Positions 8,370 through 16,708 of a stretch of DNA of 64,000 nucleotides are shown in pieces. Both the position numbers and the translations under genes were made by a program. Below the pieces are notes generated by a model that did no database searches, was not told the DNA's origin, and was given only the letters and a program-made list of their open reading frames with translations. The stretch is from Peristeroidobacter agariperforans (lineage in GTDB: Bacteria; Pseudomonadota; Gammaproteobacteria; Steroidobacterales; Steroidobacteraceae). The DNA lies in assembly GCF_004138335.1 (NCBI RefSeq), contig NZ_RYFW01000008.1:85209-149208 (forward strand), given 5' to 3'. How positions within the stretch are numbered: the stretch's first letter is position 1; each line of letters opens with the position of its first letter.

Positions 8370-9501
8370 GAGGCGCTGGGCGCCGAAGGCGGTCCGGACT
8401 GAGCGCTTCGAGAGTGACACCGCATGTCGCCAGATCCTCCGGCAATCCTTGGCCGCGTACCAGCGATGCGGCGAGACGCGCCATCGCCGGCGCCGTCTGC
8501 ACACCGTAGCCGCCCTGCGCGGCCAGCCAGAAAAAGCCCGGGACATTCGCATCGAAGCCGACCACCGGCGTACGGTCCGCCACGAAATTGCGCAAGCCTG
8601 CCCACTTGTGCTTGACATGCCTGACATCCAAAGTCGTCGCCGAGCACACGCGATCGATGGCGACTGCGATGTCCCACTCCTCCGGCTGCACATCGCTTGG
8701 CTCCACTGGAGTCTCATCAGCGGGAGACAACAGCAACAGCCCCGCATCCGGTTTGAAATAGAACTGCTCCTCGATATCCAGCACCAGTGGCCACGAGCCG
8801 ATCTCCACGCCAGCGGGCGCGGCCACCAGCAAAGCAGTACGACGGCACGGCTGCAGTTCGATGCCTGCCACTCCTGCGAGACTCGCGATCTCATCCGCCC
8901 ACGCGCCTGCGGCGTTGATGACCACTGGAGCGAAGTAGCGGGCATCATCGGTGATCGCAGTCCACTCGCGCGCCGCGTACTCCAGACGCGTCACACGCGA
9001 CGACATGACGGTAACGCCGCCGCGAGCACGCAGCATGCGCAGATAGGCCTGATGGAGCCCATGCACATCGATATCGCAAGCGCCCGTCTCGTACAGTGCC
9101 CCGGCAACGCACTCAGGGCGAAGGATCGGACAGATCTGCAGCGCTTGCTCGCGCTCGATTCGCTTGACACGCGCACCAACGTGATCCGCCGATTCGAACT
9201 CGCGTAGCGACTGCATTTGCTGCTCGGACGCGATGTACATCACGCCACGAGGCCCAACCAGAGGCGCGGCGGCGAACTGCGCAGGAGGATTGAAGAACAG
9301 AGGGCGACTGGCCTGCGACAAGCTGCGCACGACCGGGGCGCCGTAGGTCTCCGAGAACAGCGCGGCGGACCGTCCCGTCGAGTGATATCCGGGCTGCCGC
9401 TCAGCCTCGAGCAGCAGCACTTTGTGAGACGCTGCCAGTTCGGCGGCCGCCGAAGCGCCCGCCAGTCCGCCGCCGATCACGATGATGTCGAACCTATCCA
9501 T
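8335..9501 (-). CDS. FAD-dependent D-amino acid dehydrogenase, DauA (D-arginine dehydrogenase)-like
   Basis: A 388-residue DAO-family flavoprotein. The Rossmann motif DIIVIGGGLAGASAAAELA is at the extreme N-terminus, followed by EAERQPGYHSTGRSAALFSE, HKWAGLRNFVADRTPVVGFD and FFWLAAQGGYGVQT. These blocks closely recall Pseudomonas aeruginosa DauA, which oxidises D-Arg and other D-amino acids to 2-keto acids and ammonia. I chose the ATG at 9501 because it sits directly before the FAD motif and follows a GAGGG-like ribosome site; ATG/alternative starts at 9564 and 9630 would add non-family residues and run into the neighbouring promoter. It is divergent from the exported D-aminoacylase at 9618. 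The product of that enzyme, a free D-amino acid, would be the natural substrate. Confidence 0.9.
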   Translation of the reverse strand: MDRFDIIVIGGGLAGASAAAELAASHKVLLLEAERQPGYHSTGRSAALFSETYGAPVVRSLSQASRPLFFNPPAQFAAAPLVGPRGVMYIASEQQMQSLREFESADHVGARVKRIEREQALQICPILRPECVAGALYETGACDIDVHGLHQAYLRMLRARGGVTVMSSRVTRLEYAAREWTAITDDARYFAPVVINAAGAWADEIASLAGVAGIELQPCRRTALLVAAPAGVEIGSWPLVLDIEEQFYFKPDAGLLLLSPADETPVEPSDVQPEEWDIAVAIDRVCSATTLDVRHVKHKWAGLRNFVADRTPVVGFDANVPGFFWLAAQGGYGVQTAPAMARLAASLVRGQGLPEDLATCGVTLEALSPDRLRRPAPLTRSSLASAQR

Positions 9502-9586
9502 CCGGCCCTCGCCTGCCCAAACGCACTCACCGCTCCGTCCCGGAGCACTCTTTAGAAGTCGCATTGAATCATGAAGTTTGCTAAAT

Positions 9587-9604
9587 TGGAAATTCAATTT
9601 TCCA
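9587..9604. promoter_or_regulatory. Inverted repeat between dauA-like gene and D-aminoacylase gene
   Basis: The 116-base divergent intergenic region is AT-rich. It contains TGGAAA at 9587-9592 and its inverse TTTCCA at 9599-9604, separated by six bases, with a further TGGAAA at 9608-9613. The site lies 13 bases before the 9618 start codon, so a bound protein would block that gene directly. It resembles the GAAA/TTTC repeats before other genes of the island. It is a candidate operator, inferred from symmetry only. Confidence 0.4.
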
Positions 9605-9617
9605 TTGTGGAAATGAC

Positions 9618-11207
9618 ATGCATCCAGCAATGCTCATCGCGATGGCTGCCGGCATATCCATCGCCGCGTCGGCCCTTGCCACGCCCAGCGCGGACGAACC
9701 CTGCTACGACCTGGTCATCCGTGGCGGACTCGTCCTCGACGGCTCCGGCGCCCCGGGCGAGCGCATGGACATCGCGGTCCGCGGCGATCGCATCGTCCAC
9801 ATGGCCAATCCCCTCGATCTCTGCGCCGTGCACGAAGTGGATGCGCGAGGACTTTATGTGTCCCCTGGATTCATCAGCCTTCACGACCACTCTGTGCCGG
9901 AGGCTTGGACCACGGCGGAAAACCTGCTGACACAAGGAATCACGTCCGCAATCACCAACGCGGACGGACGCGGCGAGCCCAACCTCGATGATCAATTCCA
10001 GTCCAGCGAGGGATTCGGCGTAAACATCGGGCCGTATGTCGGCTTCAACGCGATATGGCAGTCCGTGATGGGCTTGAACGACCGCCGGCCGACGCCGGCG
10101 CAGTTGCAGCGCATGCGCGATATGGTTGCTGCCGGCATCCAGGCCGGCGCCTGGGGCGTGTCGGCGGGGCTCGACTACAAGCCCGCTTATTGGGCGCGAA
10201 CCGATGAGGTGATCGAGGTCGTTCGGGCAGCGGCTGGCAGTCACACCAATTTTCCGAATCACGAACGCCTCAGTGAGGCGAACGGCACAAGCTCGCTGGC
10301 AGGCATTGCGGAGACGATCACAATCGCAGAGCGGGCGCAGCTCATGCCTGTGATCACACACATGAAGCTGCAGGCCGGCGACCGAGGCAAGGTGGCAGAA
10401 CTGTTCGCGCTCCTCGATCAGGCGGAGCGCCGCGGTGTGCACGTCGGAGCCGACGCTTACCCCTACACGTATGGGTACACCGGCAGCGTCGCCCAGCTCC
10501 TGTTTCCCGCTTGGGCACAGGAAGGTGGACGCGACGCGACGCTGGCGCGACTTGCTCGTCGGGAGTTGCGGCAGCAGACGACGGAATACATCGGGCGACA
10601 GATCGAGACCCGCTGGACAGGCATCGACGGAGTCTTCTTTCCCAAGTCCGGTCGCAGTCTGCAGGAAGTCATGCACGAGCTCGACCTCGACGATCCCGGC
10701 GAGGCCGTCATCCGCCTCTATGAGCAAGGCGATCAGCCCATCATCCTGCACTTCGGCCAGGAGCAGGACGTGAAGGCGATCCTATTGGATCCTCGAGTTG
10801 CCATCTCATGCGACTGCGGCGCCACCTCGGCGAAGTACGGACATCCGAGGTATTGGGGCGCCTATCCCCGTTTTCTTGGTCGCTATGTGCGCGAGCAGCG
10901 CCTCATGAGTTGGCAAGAAGCGGTGCGCCGAATGACGGCGCTGCCCGCTGCGATGATAGGAATGACCGAGCGAGGGCTGTTACGGCCCGGCATGGTCGCG
11001 GATATCACGATCTTCGATTCGCGGACCATCATGGACCATGCGACTATTCAAGAACCCACGCAGCGCTCGGAAGGCATACGCCACGTGATCATCAACGGCA
11101 CTATTGCGCTAAAGGATGGCATACCGGCCAGCGCACGCGCCGGCAAACTCTTGCGGCGGTCGCCGAACATGCCGTCCGAGAGCGTCAGCGGCGCTTCGCG
11201 CCCTTGA
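9618..11207 (+). CDS. Exported N-acyl-D-amino-acid deacylase (D-aminoacylase family amidohydrolase)
   Basis: 529 residues with an N-terminal signal-like segment (MLIAMAAGISIAASALATP), then the family opening YDLVIRGGLVLDGSGAPG and AVRGDRIVHM, and the metal-binding strand SPGFISLHDHS, where the usual D-x-H-x-H appears as SLHDH. Later family blocks include AGAWGVSAGLDY, VITHMKLQ, GADAYPYTYG, and the C-terminal MTALPAAMIGMTERGLLRPGM. D-aminoacylases are zinc enzymes that release free D-amino acids from N-acyl-D-amino acids; relatives include dipeptidases and dihydropyrimidinases. The signal peptide suggests action in the periplasm. It is divergent from the DauA-like gene and convergent with the XRE-cupin regulator, overlapping it by 23 bases. 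Confidence 0.9.
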   Translation: MHPAMLIAMAAGISIAASALATPSADEPCYDLVIRGGLVLDGSGAPGERMDIAVRGDRIVHMANPLDLCAVHEVDARGLYVSPGFISLHDHSVPEAWTTAENLLTQGITSAITNADGRGEPNLDDQFQSSEGFGVNIGPYVGFNAIWQSVMGLNDRRPTPAQLQRMRDMVAAGIQAGAWGVSAGLDYKPAYWARTDEVIEVVRAAAGSHTNFPNHERLSEANGTSSLAGIAETITIAERAQLMPVITHMKLQAGDRGKVAELFALLDQAERRGVHVGADAYPYTYGYTGSVAQLLFPAWAQEGGRDATLARLARRELRQQTTEYIGRQIETRWTGIDGVFFPKSGRSLQEVMHELDLDDPGEAVIRLYEQGDQPIILHFGQEQDVKAILLDPRVAISCDCGATSAKYGHPRYWGAYPRFLGRYVREQRLMSWQEAVRRMTALPAAMIGMTERGLLRPGMVADITIFDSRTIMDHATIQEPTQRSEGIRHVIINGTIALKDGIPASARAGKLLRRSPNMPSESVSGASRP

Positions 11208-11958
11208 GTTTAGCGGGCGCCCGGCCTCGGGCTGCGCGACGCTCGGGCTTTTCGGCAGAGGCCTTGCTGATCACCGGCGCTAATGCAGCCGCAGGCGGCT
11301 GCGGCACGGCGACGCTGCGAGCTTGGAGTTCCGAGGCGTGCACGCCGGTGCCAGCACAGATCGACAGCACTCTGCAGGGCCCTTCGGCAGCGGCGATATA
11401 TGCGTGCCCCATGCTGCTGTCGAAAAAAATGGAGTCGCCTGGATACAGCTGCACGGGCGCATACAGTTCGGAATGGAACTCCACGACGCCCTCCAGCACG
11501 AACGAATATTCCTCGCCTTCGTGTCGGATGAACTCGCCGAATTCCTCGATACTGCGATGCTTGATCTCGCCCAGCAGGGGCACGAACTTTTTCTCGAGCA
11601 GATCGGTTGCCTGGAATATCTGGCGATAGGCAGGCGTATCGATCACGCCGCCTTCACCATTGCGGGTGATGCTGCGCCTGCCGTTGCCGGCGCCGCCCCC
11701 GGGTTTGCGCTCGGCGCCGGACGCTGCAGCCTGCTCGCCGAAAATGCTGGCAATCTCGATGCCCAGACCTTCGCTGATCCGCGCCAGCTTGTCATAGGTG
11801 AGCGACATCTTGCCGTTTTCGACCTTCGACAACGTCGAGGTCGGCAAGCCGCTGCGCTTGCTCAACTCGGCGAGCGGCCAACCGCGCTCGCGACGCAGGC
11901 GTTTCAACACGGCGCCGGGCTCGTGCGGCCGCCGCTCCTTTTTCAATTGCTCAGTCAT
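11185..11958 (-). CDS. XRE family regulator with C-terminal cupin domain
   Basis: 257 residues. An N-terminal lambda-repressor-like HTH (LKRLRRERGWPLAELSKRSG, then LPTSTLSKVENGKMSLTYDKL) is followed by a linker of about 60 residues and a cupin_2 barrel (LYPGDSIFFDSSMGHAYIAA). This architecture is typical of PuuR/SutR-like repressors that sense small metabolites, often amino acids or polyamines. I chose the ATG at 11958; an upstream in-frame start at 12018 would translate through two inverted repeats that look regulatory. The protein resembles the second XRE-cupin at 19125 in the HTH region. It probably controls the adjacent D-aminoacylase and TonB genes, and perhaps itself. Confidence 0.88.
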   Translation of the reverse strand: MTEQLKKERRPHEPGAVLKRLRRERGWPLAELSKRSGLPTSTLSKVENGKMSLTYDKLARISEGLGIEIASIFGEQAAASGAERKPGGGAGNGRRSITRNGEGGVIDTPAYRQIFQATDLLEKKFVPLLGEIKHRSIEEFGEFIRHEGEEYSFVLEGVVEFHSELYAPVQLYPGDSIFFDSSMGHAYIAAAEGPCRVLSICAGTGVHASELQARSVAVPQPPAAALAPVISKASAEKPERRAARGRAPAKLKGAKRR

Positions 11959-11985
11959 GCTTGCCGCGCCCGCAAGGGGCAATAC

Positions 11986-12035
11986 CCTTCCCGTAGGGAA
12001 GGTTAGCGCCCCCGCCATGTTTCAACAATTGAAAC
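11986..12035. promoter_or_regulatory. Two inverted repeats upstream of the XRE-cupin gene
   Basis: CCTTCCC-GTA-GGGAAGG occupies 11986-12002 and GTTTCAA-CAA-TTGAAAC occupies 12019-12035. Both have 7-bp perfect arms and a 3-base spacer. They lie 28 to 77 bases before the chosen regulator start at 11958. The second resembles the AT-rich repeats at 30-39, 9587-9604 and 16628-16646. Autoregulation by the XRE-cupin protein is a reasonable guess. Confidence 0.45.
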
Positions 12036-12088
12036 TTAGACTGGCGGCGCAAAACGCCCCGTTTCAGCGGCGCTTGCGGCCTGCGTCC

Positions 12089-13717
12089 CTAGTCGGCTTG
12101 CCGATACCCCGGACCTCTGAGCACGAGCCCCGGCCTGGCGCCGGTGTGCCGTCCCTTGTCGATAACCACGCGGCCGTTCACCAGCACATACTCGATGCCC
12201 GCCGGGAATGCCGTGGGGTTTTCGTACGTGGCGAGGTCATCGAGTTGTTCCAGATTGAAAACTGTAATGTCGGCGTGCATTCCCGGACGCAACAGCCCTC
12301 GCCCGTCCAATCCCATCCGAGCCGCGGGCCAGGACGTCATTTTCCGAACCGCCTCCTCGAGCCGCAGCACTTTACGCTGCTTGACGTATTTGGCGATGAC
12401 GCGTGGGAACGTGCCGAAAGCTCGCGGATGCGCCAGACCTTCTGCAGGCAAGGCCCCACGTTCGGCCACACCTGCGTCGCTACCGATGCTGGTCCAGGGG
12501 AACTGCAACGCGGTCGCGACGTCCTGCTCGGACATCAGATGAAAGAACCCCATCGCGCGCTTGGGCAGCGCGGCTAGCACGACGTCCCAGGCGGCATCCG
12601 CCGGATCACGCTCCAGTTGCTCGCCAATCTGCTGCAAGTTCATGCCTTCGTACTGGCGGTACTGCGACGAATGCGCATTGGCGAGTGTGATATTGCTCCA
12701 CCCGCCTGCCGCCTTCACCAGATTGGACCAGCCCGGCTGCGAGCCCTCTTGCAGCTCGCGTTTCAGACGAGCGCGTACCGTGGGATCAGCCAGCCGCTTC
12801 ATTCCTTCGTCGACTCCATCGGCGAAGATCCAGTTCGGTGCAGTGACGCTCAGGCCCGTGCCGCCGGCCGTGTACGGATACACATCGGCGGCGATGTCCA
12901 CTCCTCGATTGCGGGCCTGCTGGATCAACGCGCCGGCTTCCCGCATCAGCGTCCCCCAGCCTAGCGCATAAGCCGCTTTCAAGTGATAAATCTCGACTCG
13001 CGCACCGCTGCGATCCGCGATCTCGATCGACTCGGCGATGGCCTTCAGCAAGTCGGCGCTCTCATCGCGCATGTGGCTTGCGTACATACCGCCGTAGCGA
13101 GCAGCCACTCGCGCCAGCTCGATCAGATCCTGCGTACTCTGAAAGCTTGCGGGCGGATAGATCAGCGCGGTTGCCACGCCGAAGGCGCCCGCCTCCATCG
13201 CTTGTGCGACCCGCGCCTTCATTGCGTCCATCTGCTTCGAGTCAGGCGCCCCGGCCGCGTCGCCCATGACTTCGATGCGAGCCTGGTGCGTGGCGTAGTA
13301 CGAACCGAAGTTCATGGAAACGCCCTGACGCTGCAACTGTGCGAAGTAGTCCGCGAGCTCCGCGGCTTTGACGGGCACGCCGCCTTCGCCGCTGATGGCC
13401 GTGGTGACGCCCATTCGGACCTTGTTTTCTGCCGGTCCGATCGACAGGCCCGCTCTCGCGGACTGGTCCATCATGTCGATCCAGCCGGGCGAAACATACA
13501 AGCCTTTTGCAGCGATCTCGCGCGCCCCGTCACCATCGATGCGCCCGATGGCGACGATCCGCCCATCTTTGACGGCGACGTCGCCGTTACTCCAAGGGTT
13601 GCCAGCGCCGTCGATCAGGCGTCCGCCGCGAATGACAACGTCATACTTCGGCGCGGCCTCCGCCGCCGGCACGGCGAGCGAACACATCAGGAGTATCGAT
13701 ATGAGAAAGCTGCGCAT
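12089..13717 (-). CDS. Exported D-aminoacylase-family amidohydrolase
   Basis: A second member of the family, about 542 residues. The signal peptide is MRSFLISILLMCSLAVPAAEA, followed by YDVVIRGGRLIDGAGNP and VKDGRIVAIG. In this protein the usual D-x-H-x-H strand reads SPGWIDMMDQSARAG, so the two early histidines are missing. Later blocks are conserved (AMEAGAFGVATALIYPP, SHMRDES, YHLKAAYALG, AADVYPYTAGGTG, MTSWPAARMGLDGRGLLRPGM). I chose the ATG at 13717, about 10 bases after GAAGGG; a GTG at 13726 is the alternative. It lies between the TonB receptor and the XRE regulator on the same strand. The loss of histidines suggests a mono-metal or altered active site with a different substrate from the 9618 enzyme. 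Confidence 0.85.
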   Translation of the reverse strand: MRSFLISILLMCSLAVPAAEAAPKYDVVIRGGRLIDGAGNPWSNGDVAVKDGRIVAIGRIDGDGAREIAAKGLYVSPGWIDMMDQSARAGLSIGPAENKVRMGVTTAISGEGGVPVKAAELADYFAQLQRQGVSMNFGSYYATHQARIEVMGDAAGAPDSKQMDAMKARVAQAMEAGAFGVATALIYPPASFQSTQDLIELARVAARYGGMYASHMRDESADLLKAIAESIEIADRSGARVEIYHLKAAYALGWGTLMREAGALIQQARNRGVDIAADVYPYTAGGTGLSVTAPNWIFADGVDEGMKRLADPTVRARLKRELQEGSQPGWSNLVKAAGGWSNITLANAHSSQYRQYEGMNLQQIGEQLERDPADAAWDVVLAALPKRAMGFFHLMSEQDVATALQFPWTSIGSDAGVAERGALPAEGLAHPRAFGTFPRVIAKYVKQRKVLRLEEAVRKMTSWPAARMGLDGRGLLRPGMHADITVFNLEQLDDLATYENPTAFPAGIEYVLVNGRVVIDKGRHTGARPGLVLRGPGYRQAD

Positions 13718-13741
13718 TGCTTTCACCCTTCAGCCATCGGC

Positions 13742-16528
13742 TCAGAAGTTGAACCTCAGGCCCGCGACAAAGTACCGGCCCATCACATCGTAAATCTGCT
13801 TGTTGGTAGCAAGCGGTATGAACACCGTGTCGGGCGCGACTGGCGGGTCGCGATCGAGCAGATTGTTCACGGCAAAGAGCGCCTGTGCCTCGCCACCGCC
13901 GAGCATCATAGTGTGTTGTAGAGACAAATCCACATAGAAGCGGCTGCTCACAGTGTTGTCGTCTATGCCCCGCTCGCCTCGATTGAAGCGGGGATTGAAC
14001 GTGTGATCGTAGGCGCCGCCGCCAACATAGCGCCCCTGCAATTGCACGGTCGTCGGACCAAGGGTGTATGCGACGGACGCGTTCCAGCGCCAGTGCGGAA
14101 TGCCATCGACGAACGGACCGACATCTCCAGCGCGGTCGATCGCATTGACGCCGTCATCCGTGATGAGCGTGTCCACATATGTTGCCAGCGTGCGCACCCA
14201 CAAATCACCGGGCGCGCCGCCAATCAGGTTCGACAGTGCCGTGGAATAGCTGAGCTCGAAATCCGCGCCACGCGTCTTGAGCGTGCTCAGATTGATCAGG
14301 GTCGCCTGCACCGTCTCGATGGCGCCGGATGCATCTCGTTGAATGAGCGAACACAGTTGCGCCGCGCCGTTGGCACAGCGTGAGACGATGTCCTGCGCCT
14401 CCAACGTGCCGACCGCGCCTTCGATCTCGATATTGTAAAAGTCCAGCGAAGCGCGCACACCCGGCGCCCAACCAGGCTCGTAAACCACGCCGGCCGTGAT
14501 CGTATCGGCACGTTCGGCCTCGAGGTCGGGATTCCCTCCGCGCAGCATGCGAATGTTGGTCTGCAGTCCGGTCGACGGGTCGATCACGGTGCGGAACACC
14601 GTCGAGGTTTGCGCAAACAGCTCGCCAAGATTCGGCGCGCGGATATCGCGGGAACGCGTCGTGCGCAAGCGCAGGCTGTCGTTGATCTGCCAGGTCGCAC
14701 CCGCCTTCCATGTCGTTTCAAAGCCGCTGACGTTGTAGTCGGCCCCGCGCGCTGCGAGATTGAGATCCAGTTGCTTGGCCCAGGACGTAGCGGCGGCGAG
14801 CGGAATCACCGCTTCGACGTACGCTTCGCGCACGTTGTAGGAGCCGTTGAGCGGCGTCGCGTTACCAAGAGTGAACGAACCGGCAGCCGTCAGCGCGTCC
14901 ACCGCCTGCTCGGTCGCATCGCGCCGGTATTCCGCGCCGACCGCAGTCGAGATCGGACCGGCCCAGGTCGACAGCGGCTCACCGCTGAGATTCACACCGT
15001 ACACGGTCTGCTCGAGCTCGGTGATCTGCCGCTGATCGGCGGTGATATAGGCGAGCGCAGCCGCCGAAGGTGAGCCTTTGCCGAAGATGTTGAGCGCGAC
15101 GCAGCCGTCATCCGGATGGGTGAGGCTGGACCGGCAGACGGACTGCCCGCTGATGGGATCGATGACGGAATCGAGTGCTTGACGGAATTGCGGTTCCAGC
15201 CGGTTGTTGTTCAATCCGCCCTCGATCCTGGTCCTGCCATATTGCGCGTACGCATCCCAGCGCCACGTTGCGCCGAACGAACCGTTCATTCCCAACACTC
15301 CGCGCTTGGTGACGTTCTCGTTTTCGCTGCGCACGTAACCAAAGTCGGTGTTCAAGCGGCCCACCAGCAGTTCATCCACGCCCGCGAGCTGCATATCCTG
15401 GCGCAGCGAGTCGGGCAGGAAGGCGTTGTCGCGACGGATACGCAACGTGCCGAAATCGAATGTCGGAAGAATGGCGAAGTCGCTGTAGGTGCGCCCGTAG
15501 GACGCTTCCGCGAACACGCTCAAAGTGTCCGTGACGTCGAACGAGCCGCGCGAGAACACGGCCCGGCGCTCGACTGGCACCTGCAGCGTGACGTCGTAAC
15601 CAAGGTTCACGCCGTCGCCACCCTGCATGAAGCTGGTTCCTGCATGTTGGCCGCGCACGAACGGCTCGGGAATGCCCCCCGGACCGAACTCGATGTTTCG
15701 AAACGCTCCGGGCCCGACGATGAGCCCACCTTCGGTGGCGTTGGCGATGTGCGCATCAGGCACGATCAGTCGCTGCGGCTGACCTGTCCCGGCGACGTAG
15801 GCGGGATTGGCAATGACCTGCCAACCCTCGCGCCCCCAATCGCGATCGGATTGCTTGAGCACTCCCTGGTTGTCGGCGGCTTCAGCGGAGATCGCGAAGT
15901 GACCGCGGCCTGCGGCAAACGACGCTCCATACGTCAGGTCGGCGCGATACTCTTCGCCATCGCCCTGGTTGGACAGGCCGTACTGAGCGCCGCCGCTGAA
16001 CCCCTCGCGATCGTGGTCGAGGATCAAGTTGACGACGCCCGCAACCGCATCCGAGCCCCAGGCCGCCGAAGCGCCGCCAGTCACCACTTCGACGCGCTCG
16101 ATCAATGCACTCGGAATCACGTTGAGATTGAAAGTGCCGGCGGCGTTGCTCGGCACGTGACGCCGGCCATCCACCAGCACCAGCGTGCGACTGGCGCCAA
16201 GCCCGCGCAGCGCGAGAATGTTCTGACCGGCGGAGCCGGCGGACGTGGTGGTCGAGCTCGGCGTCGTCGAGGCCTTGAACGAAGGGGACTCGTTGAGCAG
16301 GTCGGCGATATTACTGGCGCCGCTGAGCTTGATTTCCTCCGCGCCCAGCACTGTCGTCGGCGTGGGTGCCGCGAAACCGCTGCGGTCGATGCGAGACGCC
16401 GTCACAACGATGTCTTCGATCGCGGTGGCGCCGCTCATCTCCTGTTGAGCGAAGGCAGTTCCCGGCAGCAATGCCACGCACACGGCGCTTCCCAGTACGG
16501 ACCTGACGGCCCCGAATCGCTCAGACAT
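13742..16528 (-). CDS. TonB-dependent outer-membrane receptor
   Basis: About 928 residues from the ATG at 16528, with a signal peptide ending GTAFAQ. An upstream in-frame GTG at 16588 adds 20 non-family residues. The plug domain is recognisable (IEDIVVTASRIDRSG, LNESPSFKAS, LALRGLGASRTLVLVDGRR, VIPSALIERVEVVTGGASAAWGSDAVAGVVNLI), and the barrel ends with an aromatic RFNF. Large receptors of this sort import oligomers, peptides or metal chelates. The next gene on the strand is the exported D-aminoacylase, 24 bases away, so the pair may be cotranscribed. A role in importing peptides is inferred from context. Confidence 0.93.
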   Translation of the reverse strand: MSERFGAVRSVLGSAVCVALLPGTAFAQQEMSGATAIEDIVVTASRIDRSGFAAPTPTTVLGAEEIKLSGASNIADLLNESPSFKASTTPSSTTTSAGSAGQNILALRGLGASRTLVLVDGRRHVPSNAAGTFNLNVIPSALIERVEVVTGGASAAWGSDAVAGVVNLILDHDREGFSGGAQYGLSNQGDGEEYRADLTYGASFAAGRGHFAISAEAADNQGVLKQSDRDWGREGWQVIANPAYVAGTGQPQRLIVPDAHIANATEGGLIVGPGAFRNIEFGPGGIPEPFVRGQHAGTSFMQGGDGVNLGYDVTLQVPVERRAVFSRGSFDVTDTLSVFAEASYGRTYSDFAILPTFDFGTLRIRRDNAFLPDSLRQDMQLAGVDELLVGRLNTDFGYVRSENENVTKRGVLGMNGSFGATWRWDAYAQYGRTRIEGGLNNNRLEPQFRQALDSVIDPISGQSVCRSSLTHPDDGCVALNIFGKGSPSAAALAYITADQRQITELEQTVYGVNLSGEPLSTWAGPISTAVGAEYRRDATEQAVDALTAAGSFTLGNATPLNGSYNVREAYVEAVIPLAAATSWAKQLDLNLAARGADYNVSGFETTWKAGATWQINDSLRLRTTRSRDIRAPNLGELFAQTSTVFRTVIDPSTGLQTNIRMLRGGNPDLEAERADTITAGVVYEPGWAPGVRASLDFYNIEIEGAVGTLEAQDIVSRCANGAAQLCSLIQRDASGAIETVQATLINLSTLKTRGADFELSYSTALSNLIGGAPGDLWVRTLATYVDTLITDDGVNAIDRAGDVGPFVDGIPHWRWNASVAYTLGPTTVQLQGRYVGGGAYDHTFNPRFNRGERGIDDNTVSSRFYVDLSLQHTMMLGGGEAQALFAVNNLLDRDPPVAPDTVFIPLATNKQIYDVMGRYFVAGLRFNF

Positions 16529-16627
16529 CGATCGTCCCCCTGCAAGCACGTTGATCACCCGGCGCGGGTCGGGCCGCGCCGTCCCCACAGCACAGCACCA
16601 AGGGGTGTTGGTGTCAACGAAAATTTT

Positions 16628-16646
16628 CTATTTTGGAAAAATAGAT
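16628..16646. promoter_or_regulatory. Operator-like inverted repeat in divergent promoter
   Basis: TCTATTTT-GGA-AAAATAGA is a perfect 8-bp inverted repeat with a 3-base spacer, inside an A/T-rich stretch (16619-16660) in otherwise GC-rich DNA. It lies between the TonB receptor gene (start 16528, minus) and the PLP enzyme gene (start 16709, plus), and could serve both. Its spacing matches the repeat at 12019-12035. It is a candidate site for one of the two XRE-cupin regulators. Confidence 0.5.
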
Positions 16647-16708
16647 TTTCTGCTTTAGCATGGCATGCGAAACACGGCCGGCACGGCCCCCACAGAGCAC
16701 GACCTCCA

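Noticed and set aside
11959..12018. Upstream start of the XRE-cupin regulator.
   Set aside because: It would translate through an inverted repeat and adds 20 residues not seen in the family; ATG at 11958 leads directly into the HTH region.
15116..16708. Very long open frame continuous with the PLP enzyme at 16709, suggesting a 960-residue protein.
   Set aside because: The extra part is antisense to the TonB receptor, has no family motifs, and is open because of GC-rich codon bias. The PLP family homology begins at the ATG at 16709.
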